Assembly (NCBI RefSeq): GCF_000297095.1
Contig: NZ_AEEA01000017.1
Location: 1-45,926 of the forward strand
Length of the DNA stretch: 45,926 nucleotides
Source: Treponema primitia ZAS-1
Lineage (GTDB): Bacteria; Spirochaetota; Spirochaetia; Treponematales; Breznakiellaceae
Direction of reading: 5' to 3'
Part shown: positions 24,915 to 32,945 of the stretch, in pieces
How positions within the stretch are numbered: the stretch's first letter is position 1
How the letters are laid out: each line of letters begins with the position of its first letter
Position numbers and translations under genes: made by a program
The notes under the pieces: model-generated
The model's database searches: none
What the model saw: only the letters and a program-made list of their open reading frames with translations
What the model was told of the DNA's origin: nothing

Positions 24915-26192
24915 TTAATGCGCTAGGTGTTGTTTAAAATCTTCCAGCGCAACCCTGTCCAGGGTGGCGAACAGATCTTCTATTGTTTCCCGCCGACGGA
25001 TTTGCAAAACCGATCCATCGGGCTGGAGCAGCAGTTCGCCGCAGCGGAGTTTGCCGTTGTAGTTAAAGCCCATGGCCCGGCCGTGGGCTCCGGCGTCGTG
25101 GATCACCACAAAGTCTCCGATCTCGATCTTCGGGAGCTGCCGCTGGACTGCGAACTTGTCGTTGTTCTCACAAAGACTGCCTACCACATCGTAGGTCTCC
25201 GTCAGGGGCGCAGTTTCCTTGCCGGGGATGGTGATGTGGTGGTAAGCCCCGTAGAGGGCGGGCCGCATAAGGTCTGCCATGCAGGAATCCAGGCCGATGT
25301 AGTTGCGGTAGATTTCCTTTTTATGGATAGCCCGGGTTACCAGCCAGCCGTAGGGGCCGGTGATCGCCCGGGCCCATTCGGTGTGTATACCCAGCGGGTC
25401 AAGTCCAGCGGGAACGATGATTTCGTCGTAGGCTTTTTTCAGGCCGCCGGCGAGATACCCATAGTCGATGGCTTCCTGTTCCGGCTTGTAGGGTATCCCC
25501 GCGCCGCCTCCGAGGTTTACAAATTCTAATCTGATGCCGGTTTTAGCCTTGAGTTCCGCCGCCAGTTCAAAGAGGATGCGGCCGGTCTCAATGTGGTAAT
25601 CCACGTTCAGTTCGTTGGAGGCCACCATGGTGTGCAGGGCGAAGCGTTTGGCGCCCTTGTCCCGGAGCAAGGGGAAGGCAGCGAGTATCTGTTCCCGGGT
25701 AAAACCGTACTTAGCCTCTTCGGGTTTCCCGATGATGGCGTTCCCCCCCTTGAGGGGTCCCGGGTTGTAGCGGCAGGAAATAAGTTCCGGGATGCCCGCT
25801 GTTTTTTCCAGGTATTCAATATGGGAAAAATCGTCCAGGTTGATCACCGCCCCCAGATCCCGGGCGGCGGAATATTCCCGGGCCGGGGTCTCGTTGGAAG
25901 TAAGCATCAGGTCTTCGCCCTTCATGCCCGCCATATCCGCCAAAATAAGCTCTGGGAGACTCGCACAGTCCGCGCCTAATCCTTCGTCAGCCAAGATTTT
26001 CAGGATAAAAGGGTTGGGCAGGGCCTTTACCGCGTAGTGTTCCTTATAAGAAGGAAATACCGAAAAGGCCTTTTTGACCGCCCGGACGTTTTCCCGTATG
26101 GCTTTTTCACCATAGATGTAAAAGGGGGTAGGGTAGCGTTTTGCCAGCTCATCAAGCTGGGGTCTTGTTAAGGGGAACCGTTTTTCACTCAT
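24915..26192 (-). CDS. lysA: Diaminopimelate decarboxylase
   Basis: Decarboxylates meso-diaminopimelate to lysine, the last step. The 425-residue fold-type III PLP enzyme has the PLP lysine in YAVKALPNP, the phosphate-binding GGGAGIPY, and the second active site SLCENNDKFA. It is of the less common LysA branch with LMLTSNETPAREY in place of the usual order, so another substrate (ornithine, carboxynorspermidine) is not excluded, but the dapL partner strongly supports lysine. The ATG has AGGGT about ten bases upstream. Its promoter is not clear; the 200-base gap before it holds the divergent lipoprotein promoter. Confidence 0.88.
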   Translation of the reverse strand: MSEKRFPLTRPQLDELAKRYPTPFYIYGEKAIRENVRAVKKAFSVFPSYKEHYAVKALPNPFILKILADEGLGADCASLPELILADMAGMKGEDLMLTSNETPAREYSAARDLGAVINLDDFSHIEYLEKTAGIPELISCRYNPGPLKGGNAIIGKPEEAKYGFTREQILAAFPLLRDKGAKRFALHTMVASNELNVDYHIETGRILFELAAELKAKTGIRLEFVNLGGGAGIPYKPEQEAIDYGYLAGGLKKAYDEIIVPAGLDPLGIHTEWARAITGPYGWLVTRAIHKKEIYRNYIGLDSCMADLMRPALYGAYHHITIPGKETAPLTETYDVVGSLCENNDKFAVQRQLPKIEIGDFVVIHDAGAHGRAMGFNYNGKLRCGELLLQPDGSVLQIRRRETIEDLFATLDRVALEDFKQHLAH

Positions 26193-26314
26193 GGTTCATT
26201 TTACCCTAAGAGCAGAATAAGGTGAAGTACTTGCTCAGGATAAAAACATTTACTTTTTAAGCGCTGAGTCAAATCAAATGAAAGGTTTGCAGGGGATTAT
26301 CCGACAAAAACCGC

Positions 26315-26366
26315 TTGACAATTATTATTGTTAGTTTATTATAACATATAGTTAGTTTTATATAAC
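26315..26366 (+). promoter_or_regulatory. Promoter with 21-bp spaced direct repeats
   Basis: TTGACA (26315-26320) is followed by AT-rich DNA with TATAAC at 26340-26345 or similar as -10. TTAGTTTATTATAAC (26331-26345) is repeated as TTAGTTTTATATAAC (26352-26366), 13 of 15 bases the same, exactly 21 bases (two helix turns) apart. A regulator could bind both on one face of the DNA. Confidence 0.6.
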
Positions 26367-26396
26367 TTACTACATATTTTATTAGGAGGTTCTTTT

Positions 26397-27194
26397 ATGA
26401 AAAGAACGATTTATCTCATTCGAGCTAAGTTATTGCTGATAGGTCTCATCGGCCTATTTTTCGCCATTGCGTTGACAGGCTGTCCAACAGGCAATGATGA
26501 TCCTGACATTTGGCTTGCGGAACTGAGCAATCCCTTTCTTGGGAAGTGGGAGTCAGATATTCCGAGTGCTCAAATGCACTTGATATTTGACTATAAAACA
26601 GATGGTACCTTTGACTACGAAATTCCTGGAATGCCCGCAGACGAAGGCGGCAAGGGATCGGGCGGTTATCTGGTTACCGGCAACATAATGGTCTCGTACC
26701 TGAGTTTTGAAGGCGCTGCGGGATACACCTTCAAAGTGGTTGATAATGATACCATTGACGTTACGGAAATCGAAACGGTAAAAGGAGATGGCAGTTTTGT
26801 ATTGGGAGAGACCGCACCCTTTACCCGCGTTGCCGGTTCGGCGGTGAACAAAGAAAACAAACCCTTTGTATTGAACCATCCGTATCTTGGGAAATGGCAT
26901 TTTGAGATGGATATGACCGACGAAGAAGAATTTGGAGATACTGAAGAACACCATATTATAGTACTCTATGAAGCAAAGGCAGACGGAACGCTCGCGTATG
27001 ATTTTACCATGGATGACATACCCATAGAGACAAGTGTAGCCTCCTATTTTATTTTTAATAATACAACACTGGTTTCCTATGAAGCTGCTGAGGGTTTTGG
27101 AACAGGTACAATCACACCACATGCAACCGATCCAAATACTATTTACTTGGCGGAAGAAGGTGAATCGCCTGTTCCGCTTACCAGAGTTCCCTAA
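26397..27194 (+). CDS. Predicted lipoprotein with two repeated domains
   Basis: A 265-residue lipoprotein: signal with LFFAIALTGC lipobox (Cys near residue 29), then two copies of a roughly 105-residue domain. Repeat 1 has NPFLGKWESD, DGTFDYEIPGMP, VSYLSFEGAAG and ends FTRV; repeat 2 has HPYLGKWHFE, DGTLAYDFTMDDIP, VSYEAAEGFG and ends LTRV. The LGKW strands and alternation resemble lipocalin-like beta barrels, which bind small molecules; this is inferred from pattern only. AGGAGG lies seven bases before the ATG. The gene is AT-richer than its neighbours and has its own promoter and terminator-like hairpin. Function unknown. Confidence 0.85.
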   Translation: MKRTIYLIRAKLLLIGLIGLFFAIALTGCPTGNDDPDIWLAELSNPFLGKWESDIPSAQMHLIFDYKTDGTFDYEIPGMPADEGGKGSGGYLVTGNIMVSYLSFEGAAGYTFKVVDNDTIDVTEIETVKGDGSFVLGETAPFTRVAGSAVNKENKPFVLNHPYLGKWHFEMDMTDEEEFGDTEEHHIIVLYEAKADGTLAYDFTMDDIPIETSVASYFIFNNTTLVSYEAAEGFGTGTITPHATDPNTIYLAEEGESPVPLTRVP

Positions 27195-27198
27195 GCGC

Positions 27199-27231
27199 AA
27201 TAACACCCCGAATCTTTTTTGGGGTGTTATT
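27199..27231 (+). terminator. Hairpin after two-domain lipoprotein
   Basis: AATAACACCCC pairs perfectly with GGGGTGTTATT (11 pairs) around a loop with a T run, five bases after the stop codon. It lacks a T tail after the stem but is otherwise a typical end-of-gene hairpin. Confidence 0.75.
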
Positions 27232-27256
27232 GATTAAAGAACCGCATATAGGGTAC

Positions 27257-27290
27257 GATGGCCGCTAAAATTTCAGTCTTAGCGGCCATC
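27257..27290 (+). terminator. Second hairpin 26 bases on
   Basis: GATGGCCGCTAA pairs perfectly with TTAGCGGCCATC (12 pairs, 10-base loop). No T tail follows. It may be a second terminator or a leader structure of the next gene. Confidence 0.6.
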
Positions 27291-27413
27291 TATATCACTG
27301 CCCGATAATGAGGAGGATTCATCTTGATAAAACCGGAGAATACGAAGTTTTTGTTCGTTATTTGTATTGTCTCCGTGCTCTCTGCGGTTTTTCCTAAAGC
27401 ATTGTTTAAATTG

Positions 27414-27442
27414 TTGACAAAAGCTTTATGGCAGTATACAAT
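27414..27442 (+). promoter_or_regulatory. Promoter of small exported protein gene
   Basis: TTGACA (27414-27419) and TACAAT (27437-27442) are 17 bases apart, 16 bases before the ATG at 27459. This supports 27459 over an earlier in-frame start at 27324. Confidence 0.75.
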
Positions 27443-27458
27443 AATACGAAGGTATTCT

Positions 27459-27872
27459 ATGAAAAGAAGTGTTATTGTATTGTTAATGCTAACATTGCTG
27501 TCTTTTGTTTTTGCAGATGAAGATAACACTGATGGGAAAGATATAGTTTTCCAATGGCCCTTGTTCAATTATCATTTTGAATTTAGGGGCATAAATCTCA
27601 ATACAATTATTTTTAATAATCGGAATAGTTCCTTTAATTTTTTTTCTTCTGCCGGTGAGAATACGTATAATCAAGATAGATCAAATACTGAAGTTATTGC
27701 TGAAAGCAAAAATTGGTTAGGATTTTTTACAGTTATAACCGGATATGGAATCATATTAGGTGATTATTATAATAATTCTCAATCATATATGTATAGAGAT
27801 TTAAATGATGAGTGGAATAAAAACATAGAAAATGATCACTTGTATCAAAGAATACTGGGATACAGAGAGTAA
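27459..27872 (+). CDS. Small exported protein, unknown, maybe truncated
   Basis: A 137-residue protein with a classic signal peptide (MKRSVIVLLMLTLLSFVFA, cut before DEDNT). The mature part is rich in Asn, Phe and Tyr (FNYHFEFRGINLN, WLGFFTVITGYGIILGDYY), as in small outer-membrane or surface proteins of treponemes. AAGG lies seven bases before the ATG and a strong promoter just upstream. It stops abruptly after GYRE; the +1 frame continues with NVNKYFRVDSNPF for a further 30 or so codons, so an end frameshift is possible but not proven. Codons are AT-rich. I do not recognise a family. Confidence 0.6.
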   Translation: MKRSVIVLLMLTLLSFVFADEDNTDGKDIVFQWPLFNYHFEFRGINLNTIIFNNRNSSFNFFSSAGENTYNQDRSNTEVIAESKNWLGFFTVITGYGIILGDYYNNSQSYMYRDLNDEWNKNIENDHLYQRILGYRE

Positions 27873-27940
27873 TGTTAATAAATATTTTAGAGTCGATTCA
27901 AACCCCTTTGTACCGATGAAACCAAAGAAAGTATTTTACG

Positions 27941-27990
27941 GCTCTCCCAGGATGTGGACAAGTTTAAAGTTGCCCACATCCTGGGAGAGC
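27941..27990. terminator. Perfect 17-bp hairpin between convergent genes
   Basis: GCTCTCCCAGGATGTGG (27941-27957) pairs perfectly with 27974-27990 around a 16-base loop. It lies between the small exported protein gene and the 3' end of asd, so it probably stops both. No long T tail is present. Confidence 0.75.
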
Positions 27991-28000
27991 AAGCTTGCTA

Positions 28001-29116
28001 TTACCCCAAGTACCCCTTAGCCTTTAGTAATTCTGCGTTGAGTATGCCACCACCGGCGGCGCCGCGGACCGTGTTATGGGACACGGCGGCAAAGCGGAGA
28101 TCAAACACATTGCAGGGCCGTATGCGCCCTACGGATACCGCCATGCCCTTGTCCGCTTCCCGGTCCTTCCGGGGCTGGGGCCGGTCCGGTTCTTCCCGGA
28201 TGATGATGGGTTGTTTCGGCGCCATGGGCAGGTCCAGTTCCTGGGGCAGGGCTTTGAAGCTGGTCCAGATATGCTTAACCTCGTCAATGGACGGCTTCTT
28301 TGAACCGAATTCCAGGCTGATGCAGGCGGTGTGGCCGTCGATTACCGGCACCCGGTTACAGTGGGCGCTGATCTTCAGGCCCTGGGCGTTAACGATACTG
28401 TTTCCTTGAATCGTCCCAAGGATTTTCAGGGGTTCCTGTTCGGTCTTCTCTTCCTCGCCGCCGATATAGGGTACGATGTTGTCCACAATATCCAGGCTCG
28501 ACACCCCGGGGTAGCCTGCACCGGAAACTGCCTGGAGGGTGCTGACGATAATCCGCTGGACTTCGTAGCCCGCCTGAAGCAGGGCCCAGAGGGGGGTCAT
28601 ATAACTCTGTATGGAACAGTTGGGCTTGACCGCGATAAAGCCCTTGTCCCAGCCGCGATTTTTTTTCTGCAGAGGGATGATGTCCGCATGATCCGGATTC
28701 ACCTCAGCGATGAGCATGGGCACGTCACCGGTCCAGCGGTTTGCTGAGGCGTTGGACACCACGGGGATTCCCGCCGCAGCATAGCTTTCTTCCAGGGCCT
28801 TGATTTCGTCTTTCCCCATTTCCAGGGCGGAAAATACAAAAGCGCAGTCCCCCCGTTTCGCCGCCGCTATGGCCCGGGACACATCGTTGGCGTCCTCCAC
28901 GGTCAGGGTTGCTGCGGCGGGGGAATTCGATCCGCCTAAATCGCCCCGGGTGGCGTTCCAGCGTCCCCCCACGGCTTCGCGATAAACCTTGCCTGCGCTC
29001 CGGGGAGACGCCGCCACATAGCGCACATCAAACCAGGGATGGTTTGCCAACAACGCAATATACTGCTGCCCCACCATACCGGTGGCGCCTAATATCCCTA
29101 CGGGAATCTTTTCCAT
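28001..29116 (-). CDS. asd: Aspartate-semialdehyde dehydrogenase
   Basis: Makes aspartate semialdehyde from aspartyl phosphate with NADPH, the second step of the aspartate family. The 371-residue protein has the Rossmann start VGILGATGMVGQ, the catalytic Cys in VKPNCSIQ, and the substrate His in GLKISAHCNRVPVIDGH. The FVFSALEM and EPDRPQPRKDRE stretches are those of the archaeal/fungal-type enzyme rather than the usual enterobacterial type. AAAGGAG precedes the ATG. It follows dapA by 35 bases in the same operon. Confidence 0.92.
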   Translation of the reverse strand: MEKIPVGILGATGMVGQQYIALLANHPWFDVRYVAASPRSAGKVYREAVGGRWNATRGDLGGSNSPAAATLTVEDANDVSRAIAAAKRGDCAFVFSALEMGKDEIKALEESYAAAGIPVVSNASANRWTGDVPMLIAEVNPDHADIIPLQKKNRGWDKGFIAVKPNCSIQSYMTPLWALLQAGYEVQRIIVSTLQAVSGAGYPGVSSLDIVDNIVPYIGGEEEKTEQEPLKILGTIQGNSIVNAQGLKISAHCNRVPVIDGHTACISLEFGSKKPSIDEVKHIWTSFKALPQELDLPMAPKQPIIIREEPDRPQPRKDREADKGMAVSVGRIRPCNVFDLRFAAVSHNTVRGAAGGGILNAELLKAKGYLG

Positions 29117-29151
29117 AATGAGCTCCTTTAAATCTGAAGAATATAACTGTT

Positions 29152-30093
29152 TTATTTCAGCTTAAACCCAAGCTGTTCAAGCACCGCTCTAAGGGGCGGT
29201 TCGCTGGACGGCGCCAGGGGGCCCAGGGGAAGCCGGGTCGGACCAACGGGTATGCCGGCCCAGTTCATCGCCGCCTTTATGGGCGCCGGGTTTGTTTCGA
29301 TAAAGGCAGTTTTGGCGAAGGGCAGCAGTTCGTAGTGCAGCCTCCTGCCTTCCTCGAACTTACCCTCCAGCAATGCCTTGGTCAGGGCAGCAATCCTTTT
29401 CGGTATCAGGTTGGAGATAACCGAAATGACCCCGTCCCCCCCCAGGGCAATCAGGGGCAGGGTGAGGCCGTCGTCTCCGGAGACCACCACGAAGGGATTT
29501 CCCGCGGCCTTCCGGGGAATCGCTATTTCCCGGATAATGTCCCCCATCTGGTTGATATCCCCGGAAGCTTCCTTTACTCCGATAATACCGGGTATTTCCG
29601 CCAGCCTTTTCATCAGCCCCACGGGAATATTCCTCCCGGTCCGGGACGCTATATTGTAGATCATCACCGGGATGCCCACCGCTGCTGCTGCCTCGAAGTG
29701 TTTGATAAGCCCCGAGTCGTTGGGTTTATTGTAGTAGGGGGTTACCACCAGGGCGGCGTCCGCTCCCAGGTCTTTCGCCCGTTTTACATACCCCGCCATA
29801 TGTTTTGTAGAGTTGGAACCGGCGCCGATAATAACCGGGACCCGTCCTTTAATCTCCTCAATCGCGATCCTAATCAGCTTTTCCTCTTCATCATCGTCCA
29901 GAGTCGGGGTTTCACCGGTAGTTCCCAGGGGCACTAGGCCGTTGATCCCTTCATCAATCTGAAAGTTAATGAGTTTCCTGAATCCCTCGTAATCCACATC
30001 CCCGTTTTCCTTCAGGGGGGTGACCAGGGCGGTAAAGGCCCCGCGCAGCTTGGCGCTGAGCGCCCCGTAAAGCGCTTGTTGGGATTGATCCAT
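29152..30093 (-). CDS. dapA: 4-hydroxy-tetrahydrodipicolinate synthase
   Basis: Condenses aspartate semialdehyde with pyruvate, the first step special to lysine. The 313-residue barrel has PLGTTGETPTL, the general-acid Tyr in VVTPYYNKPN and the Schiff-base Lys in GIIGVKEASGD. ATG at 30093 is chosen for GGAG six to seven bases before it; an ATG four codons upstream (30105) is possible. The C-terminal 25 residues are Pro-rich and longer than usual. The 200-base region upstream has no lysine-riboswitch pattern that I can recognise. Confidence 0.93.
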   Translation of the reverse strand: MDQSQQALYGALSAKLRGAFTALVTPLKENGDVDYEGFRKLINFQIDEGINGLVPLGTTGETPTLDDDEEEKLIRIAIEEIKGRVPVIIGAGSNSTKHMAGYVKRAKDLGADAALVVTPYYNKPNDSGLIKHFEAAAAVGIPVMIYNIASRTGRNIPVGLMKRLAEIPGIIGVKEASGDINQMGDIIREIAIPRKAAGNPFVVVSGDDGLTLPLIALGGDGVISVISNLIPKRIAALTKALLEGKFEEGRRLHYELLPFAKTAFIETNPAPIKAAMNWAGIPVGPTRLPLGPLAPSSEPPLRAVLEQLGFKLK

Positions 30094-30268
30094 GGTTCGC
30101 TCCATCTTTATAGGTTACACGATACGTATGACCGTTAGGGTATTATCCATAAAAAAGGATGGTCAAACAAGGGCTAGGCGGTGTTTTTTGGACCACCCTT
30201 AATGCGTTTTGCCAAGTAGTACCATACATGGTGTGCGGGGGTAGTTGGATTTTCGGTCCGCTGGCAAT

Positions 30269-30297
30269 TTGTCAAAATACCCCCGATATGGTATACT
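30269..30297 (+). promoter_or_regulatory. Promoter of protease-like gene
   Basis: TTGTCA (30269-30274) and TATACT (30292-30297) are 17 bases apart. An 8-bp inverted repeat, CGGGGGTA at 30236-30243 and TACCCCCG at 30278-30285, has its second arm in the spacer and could be a regulator site. The rest of the gap (30106-30235) shows nothing clear. Confidence 0.75.
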
Positions 30298-30320
30298 AAA
30301 TCTTAATGGAGCGAGGCAAA

Positions 30321-30737
30321 ATGGTGGGAACAGTGTATGAGGAAATCATCCTGGAAAACCTGGGTGATAAGTATAGGGTTGAGTGTGGGCTTATCAAAGA
30401 GGTGGAAATCCGGGAAATGACCGTACAGTGCGTGGTTGATACCGGTGCGGAGACCCTGGTTATCAGCGAAGCGGTGCAGCAAGAACTGGGGCTGCGGACA
30501 GAGCATCTGCACGAATCTACCCTGGCAAATGGGGAAACGGTGGTCTGTAAGATAGCCGAGACCGTAAAGGTATACTGGAAGGATCGCTCCATGACCTGTG
30601 AACCCTGGATACTTCCCGGTGCGTCGGAGGTGCTCCTCGGTTCAATCCCCCTGGAAAACATAGACCTCATGGTGGACTCGAAAAGCCGGAAACTGGTTGG
30701 CGTCCACGGTGACCAACCCTTGGGGCGTATCTGGTAA
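30321..30737 (+). CDS. Retropepsin-like (clan AA) aspartic protease
   Basis: A 138-residue single-domain protein with the active-site pattern CVVDTGAETLVIS (Asp40-Thr-Gly-Ala) seen in retropepsin-type proteases, followed by the strand-turn of the fold and the second conserved block SEVLLGSIPLENIDL. Such proteins act as homodimers, each giving one Asp. No signal peptide or membrane helix is present, so it is probably cytoplasmic. ATG at 30321 has GCGAGG about four bases upstream; an ATG 15 bases earlier is possible. It has its own promoter and sits between dapA and dapB on the opposite strand. Its substrate is unknown, and it may be non-proteolytic. Confidence 0.8.
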   Translation: MVGTVYEEIILENLGDKYRVECGLIKEVEIREMTVQCVVDTGAETLVISEAVQQELGLRTEHLHESTLANGETVVCKIAETVKVYWKDRSMTCEPWILPGASEVLLGSIPLENIDLMVDSKSRKLVGVHGDQPLGRIW

Positions 30738-30756
30738 AAGCGCTGCGTCTTCCCGC

Positions 30757-31575
30757 CTATCGTGAGTGCAGGGCATCCTTCAGGATATCCTCCGTCACAT
30801 CGTCAATCGTAAACACCCCCGCCCGGGCGCCCCCGGCAGGCTTTCCGGGTCCGGCGCATTTGACCAGCCATTCTGCGGCGCGTATGGCGCCTACGGCCAG
30901 GCCGTCGCGGTTGCGGGTGGTGTGGGTGATTTCGATGGTGTCCGCCGGGGAATCGAAGGCGATGGCGTGGACCCCGGGCATGGAACCAAGGCGGAGGCTG
31001 GGGTAGTGGAGTTCGTCCGGCGCCGGGGGGCGGTTCAGAGTTTCAAAGACCGCCTTTTTTTTGCGGGTCATCACAGCGAGTACCTTTTCTACCAGGATCT
31101 TCGCGGTCCCCGAAGGGCTGTCAACCTTTTTGTTGTGATGGAACTCCCAGCCCCCTACGTCGTACTCCGGGAAGGGGTCCGCCAGTTTTGCTGCGAAGGC
31201 GGCGATGCGGTAAAAAAGATTGACCCCCAGGGAATAGTTGGAGGACCAGCAGAAGGAACCTTTTTTTGATCCAACCAGATCCTCAATTTCCTTTAGGTGA
31301 TCATACCATCCCGTGGTGCCCGCCACCGTGGGGATGCCCTTTTCTATCAGGGCCCGGATGTTTTCCACCGCCGTATCGGGGCGGGTAAATTCCACCGCCA
31401 CATCCGCCTCTTGCAGCGAAGTTTCCGTAATGGTTGTGTGCAGGGGCGCTCCGGAAACCGGCGGGGTTCCGGCGATAAAGGGATCCACCACCACCACCAC
31501 CTGATGCCCCCGTTCCAGGGCTGTCCGCTCCAGTATCCGGCCCATCTTGCCGTATCCGATAAGGGCTATTTTCAT
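30757..31575 (-). CDS. dapB: 4-hydroxy-tetrahydrodipicolinate reductase
   Basis: Reduces the DapA product to tetrahydrodipicolinate with NAD(P)H. The 272-residue protein begins KIALIGYGKMGR, has VAGTTGWYDH and the catalytic block EFHHNKKVDSPSGTA (His, Lys). The frame is open for 16 codons more, but the ATG at 31575 gives the usual start and has AGGAGAT and AGGA upstream. It starts 14 bases after lysC. DapL, elsewhere in the window, uses its product directly. Confidence 0.94.
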   Translation of the reverse strand: MKIALIGYGKMGRILERTALERGHQVVVVVDPFIAGTPPVSGAPLHTTITETSLQEADVAVEFTRPDTAVENIRALIEKGIPTVAGTTGWYDHLKEIEDLVGSKKGSFCWSSNYSLGVNLFYRIAAFAAKLADPFPEYDVGGWEFHHNKKVDSPSGTAKILVEKVLAVMTRKKKAVFETLNRPPAPDELHYPSLRLGSMPGVHAIAFDSPADTIEITHTTRNRDGLAVGAIRAAEWLVKCAGPGKPAGGARAGVFTIDDVTEDILKDALHSR

Positions 31576-31589
31576 GATTCCTATATCTC

Positions 31590-32939
31590 CTATATTTCCT
31601 TGTCCAGGGGTTCGAAAAAGCACCGGTGCAGGGCGGTAACTACTTCTCCCGCCTGGGTGTCGTCCACAATAAAACTAATGTTCACCTTGCTGGCCCCTTG
31701 GGAAACCATCTGAACCTGTATGCCTAAAAGGACGCAGACCCCGAAGGCCCGTTGGAGTATTTCCGAGGAACGGCGCACATCGCCAATAATAGTAACAATG
31801 GCCTTGCCGGCTTTTATTTCCACGCTGGAAATCTTGGACAGATCGTGTTTCAGCTTTCCCAGATCGTGGGCCGCATCCAGGGTCAGGGAAACAGAGACTT
31901 CGCTGGTGGCCACCATGTCCACAGAAAGCTTGTGTTCCGCAAAGGTGGCAAACACCCCCGCCAGAAAACCATACTGCCCCACCATACGGGTCGACACGAT
32001 ATCTACCAGGGTAACGTTTTTCCGGGAGGTGATGGCCCGGACCGGACCTGTTTTTTTATCTATGGTTTCGATGATCCTTGTGCCCGGGGCAGAGGGGTTG
32101 TAGGAATTCTTTACCCGCACCGGGGTCCCGGTCTTAATGCAGGGCTGCATAGCCCGGGGGTGGAGCACCTGGGCGCCGAAGTAGGCCAGCTCCGCCGCTT
32201 CCTCGTAGGTTACGGTTTCCACGGGCTTTGCAGCCTTGACGATCCGCGGATCCGAGGTGAGTATCCCATCCACGTCCTTCCAGACCTGGACCTCCGCCGC
32301 GTTCATCGCCGAAGCGATCATGGTGGCGCTCAAATCGGATCCTCCCCGTCCCAGGGTGGTGATGCTTCCCTGCCGGTCCTTGGCGATAAATCCCGTGATC
32401 ACCGGTATTACACCCTTTTCCATCAGAGGGCGCAGGGCATCGGGGATACGGTCCCAACTCTCCTCATCAAGCTCTGCGGAGGTAAAATTGGAATCCGACA
32501 GAAACCCTGCGTGCCAAGCGTCTACGGCCAGGGCTTTAATGCCGATGGAATTGAAGTAGGCCGCGGTAATGCGCACCGAAAACCGTTCCCCAAAGGAAAC
32601 CAGATAGTCCTTGGTTTTGACCGTGAGTTCCCTAATCAGAGATATCCCCGTAAGGAGGGTCCGCAGTTCCGCTAAGAGGGGATCCACTTCCTCCTGGATC
32701 GTACCGTCCAGTTTCAGTTCCCGTATGGTGTTCCGGTGCAGTTCTTCTACCGTATCTATCGAAACCACCCCTTCCCGCAGGGCCAGATCGGCGGCGGCCA
32801 GGAGATGATCCGTGGTATCCCCCATGGCGGATAATACCAGGATCGGTTTTTCTGCGATTTGACTCTTTACAATCTCAGCTACATGGCGGATCCGTTCCGC
32901 GTTGGCTACGGAACTCCCCCCGAATTTCATGACAATCAT
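31590..32939 (-). CDS. lysC: Aspartate kinase with ACT domains
   Basis: Phosphorylates aspartate, the entry step to lysine, threonine and methionine. The 449-residue protein has the kinase start VMKFGGSSVANAERI and TTLGRGGSDLSATMIA, then two ACT domains over about residues 305-449 that usually sense lysine or threonine. No homoserine dehydrogenase is fused. Its GGAGG site overlaps the stop of the transporter gene upstream (six-base gap), so both are in one operon followed by dapB. Confidence 0.94.
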   Translation of the reverse strand: MIVMKFGGSSVANAERIRHVAEIVKSQIAEKPILVLSAMGDTTDHLLAAADLALREGVVSIDTVEELHRNTIRELKLDGTIQEEVDPLLAELRTLLTGISLIRELTVKTKDYLVSFGERFSVRITAAYFNSIGIKALAVDAWHAGFLSDSNFTSAELDEESWDRIPDALRPLMEKGVIPVITGFIAKDRQGSITTLGRGGSDLSATMIASAMNAAEVQVWKDVDGILTSDPRIVKAAKPVETVTYEEAAELAYFGAQVLHPRAMQPCIKTGTPVRVKNSYNPSAPGTRIIETIDKKTGPVRAITSRKNVTLVDIVSTRMVGQYGFLAGVFATFAEHKLSVDMVATSEVSVSLTLDAAHDLGKLKHDLSKISSVEIKAGKAIVTIIGDVRRSSEILQRAFGVCVLLGIQVQMVSQGASKVNISFIVDDTQAGEVVTALHRCFFEPLDKEI

Positions 32940-32945
32940 TACTGC

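Noticed and set aside
27324..27458. Earlier start for the small exported protein
   Set aside because: It would place the promoter inside the gene and bury the signal peptide.
30094..30300. Lysine riboswitch before dapA
   Set aside because: No recognisable L-box core; the region holds promoter signals for the opposite strand instead.
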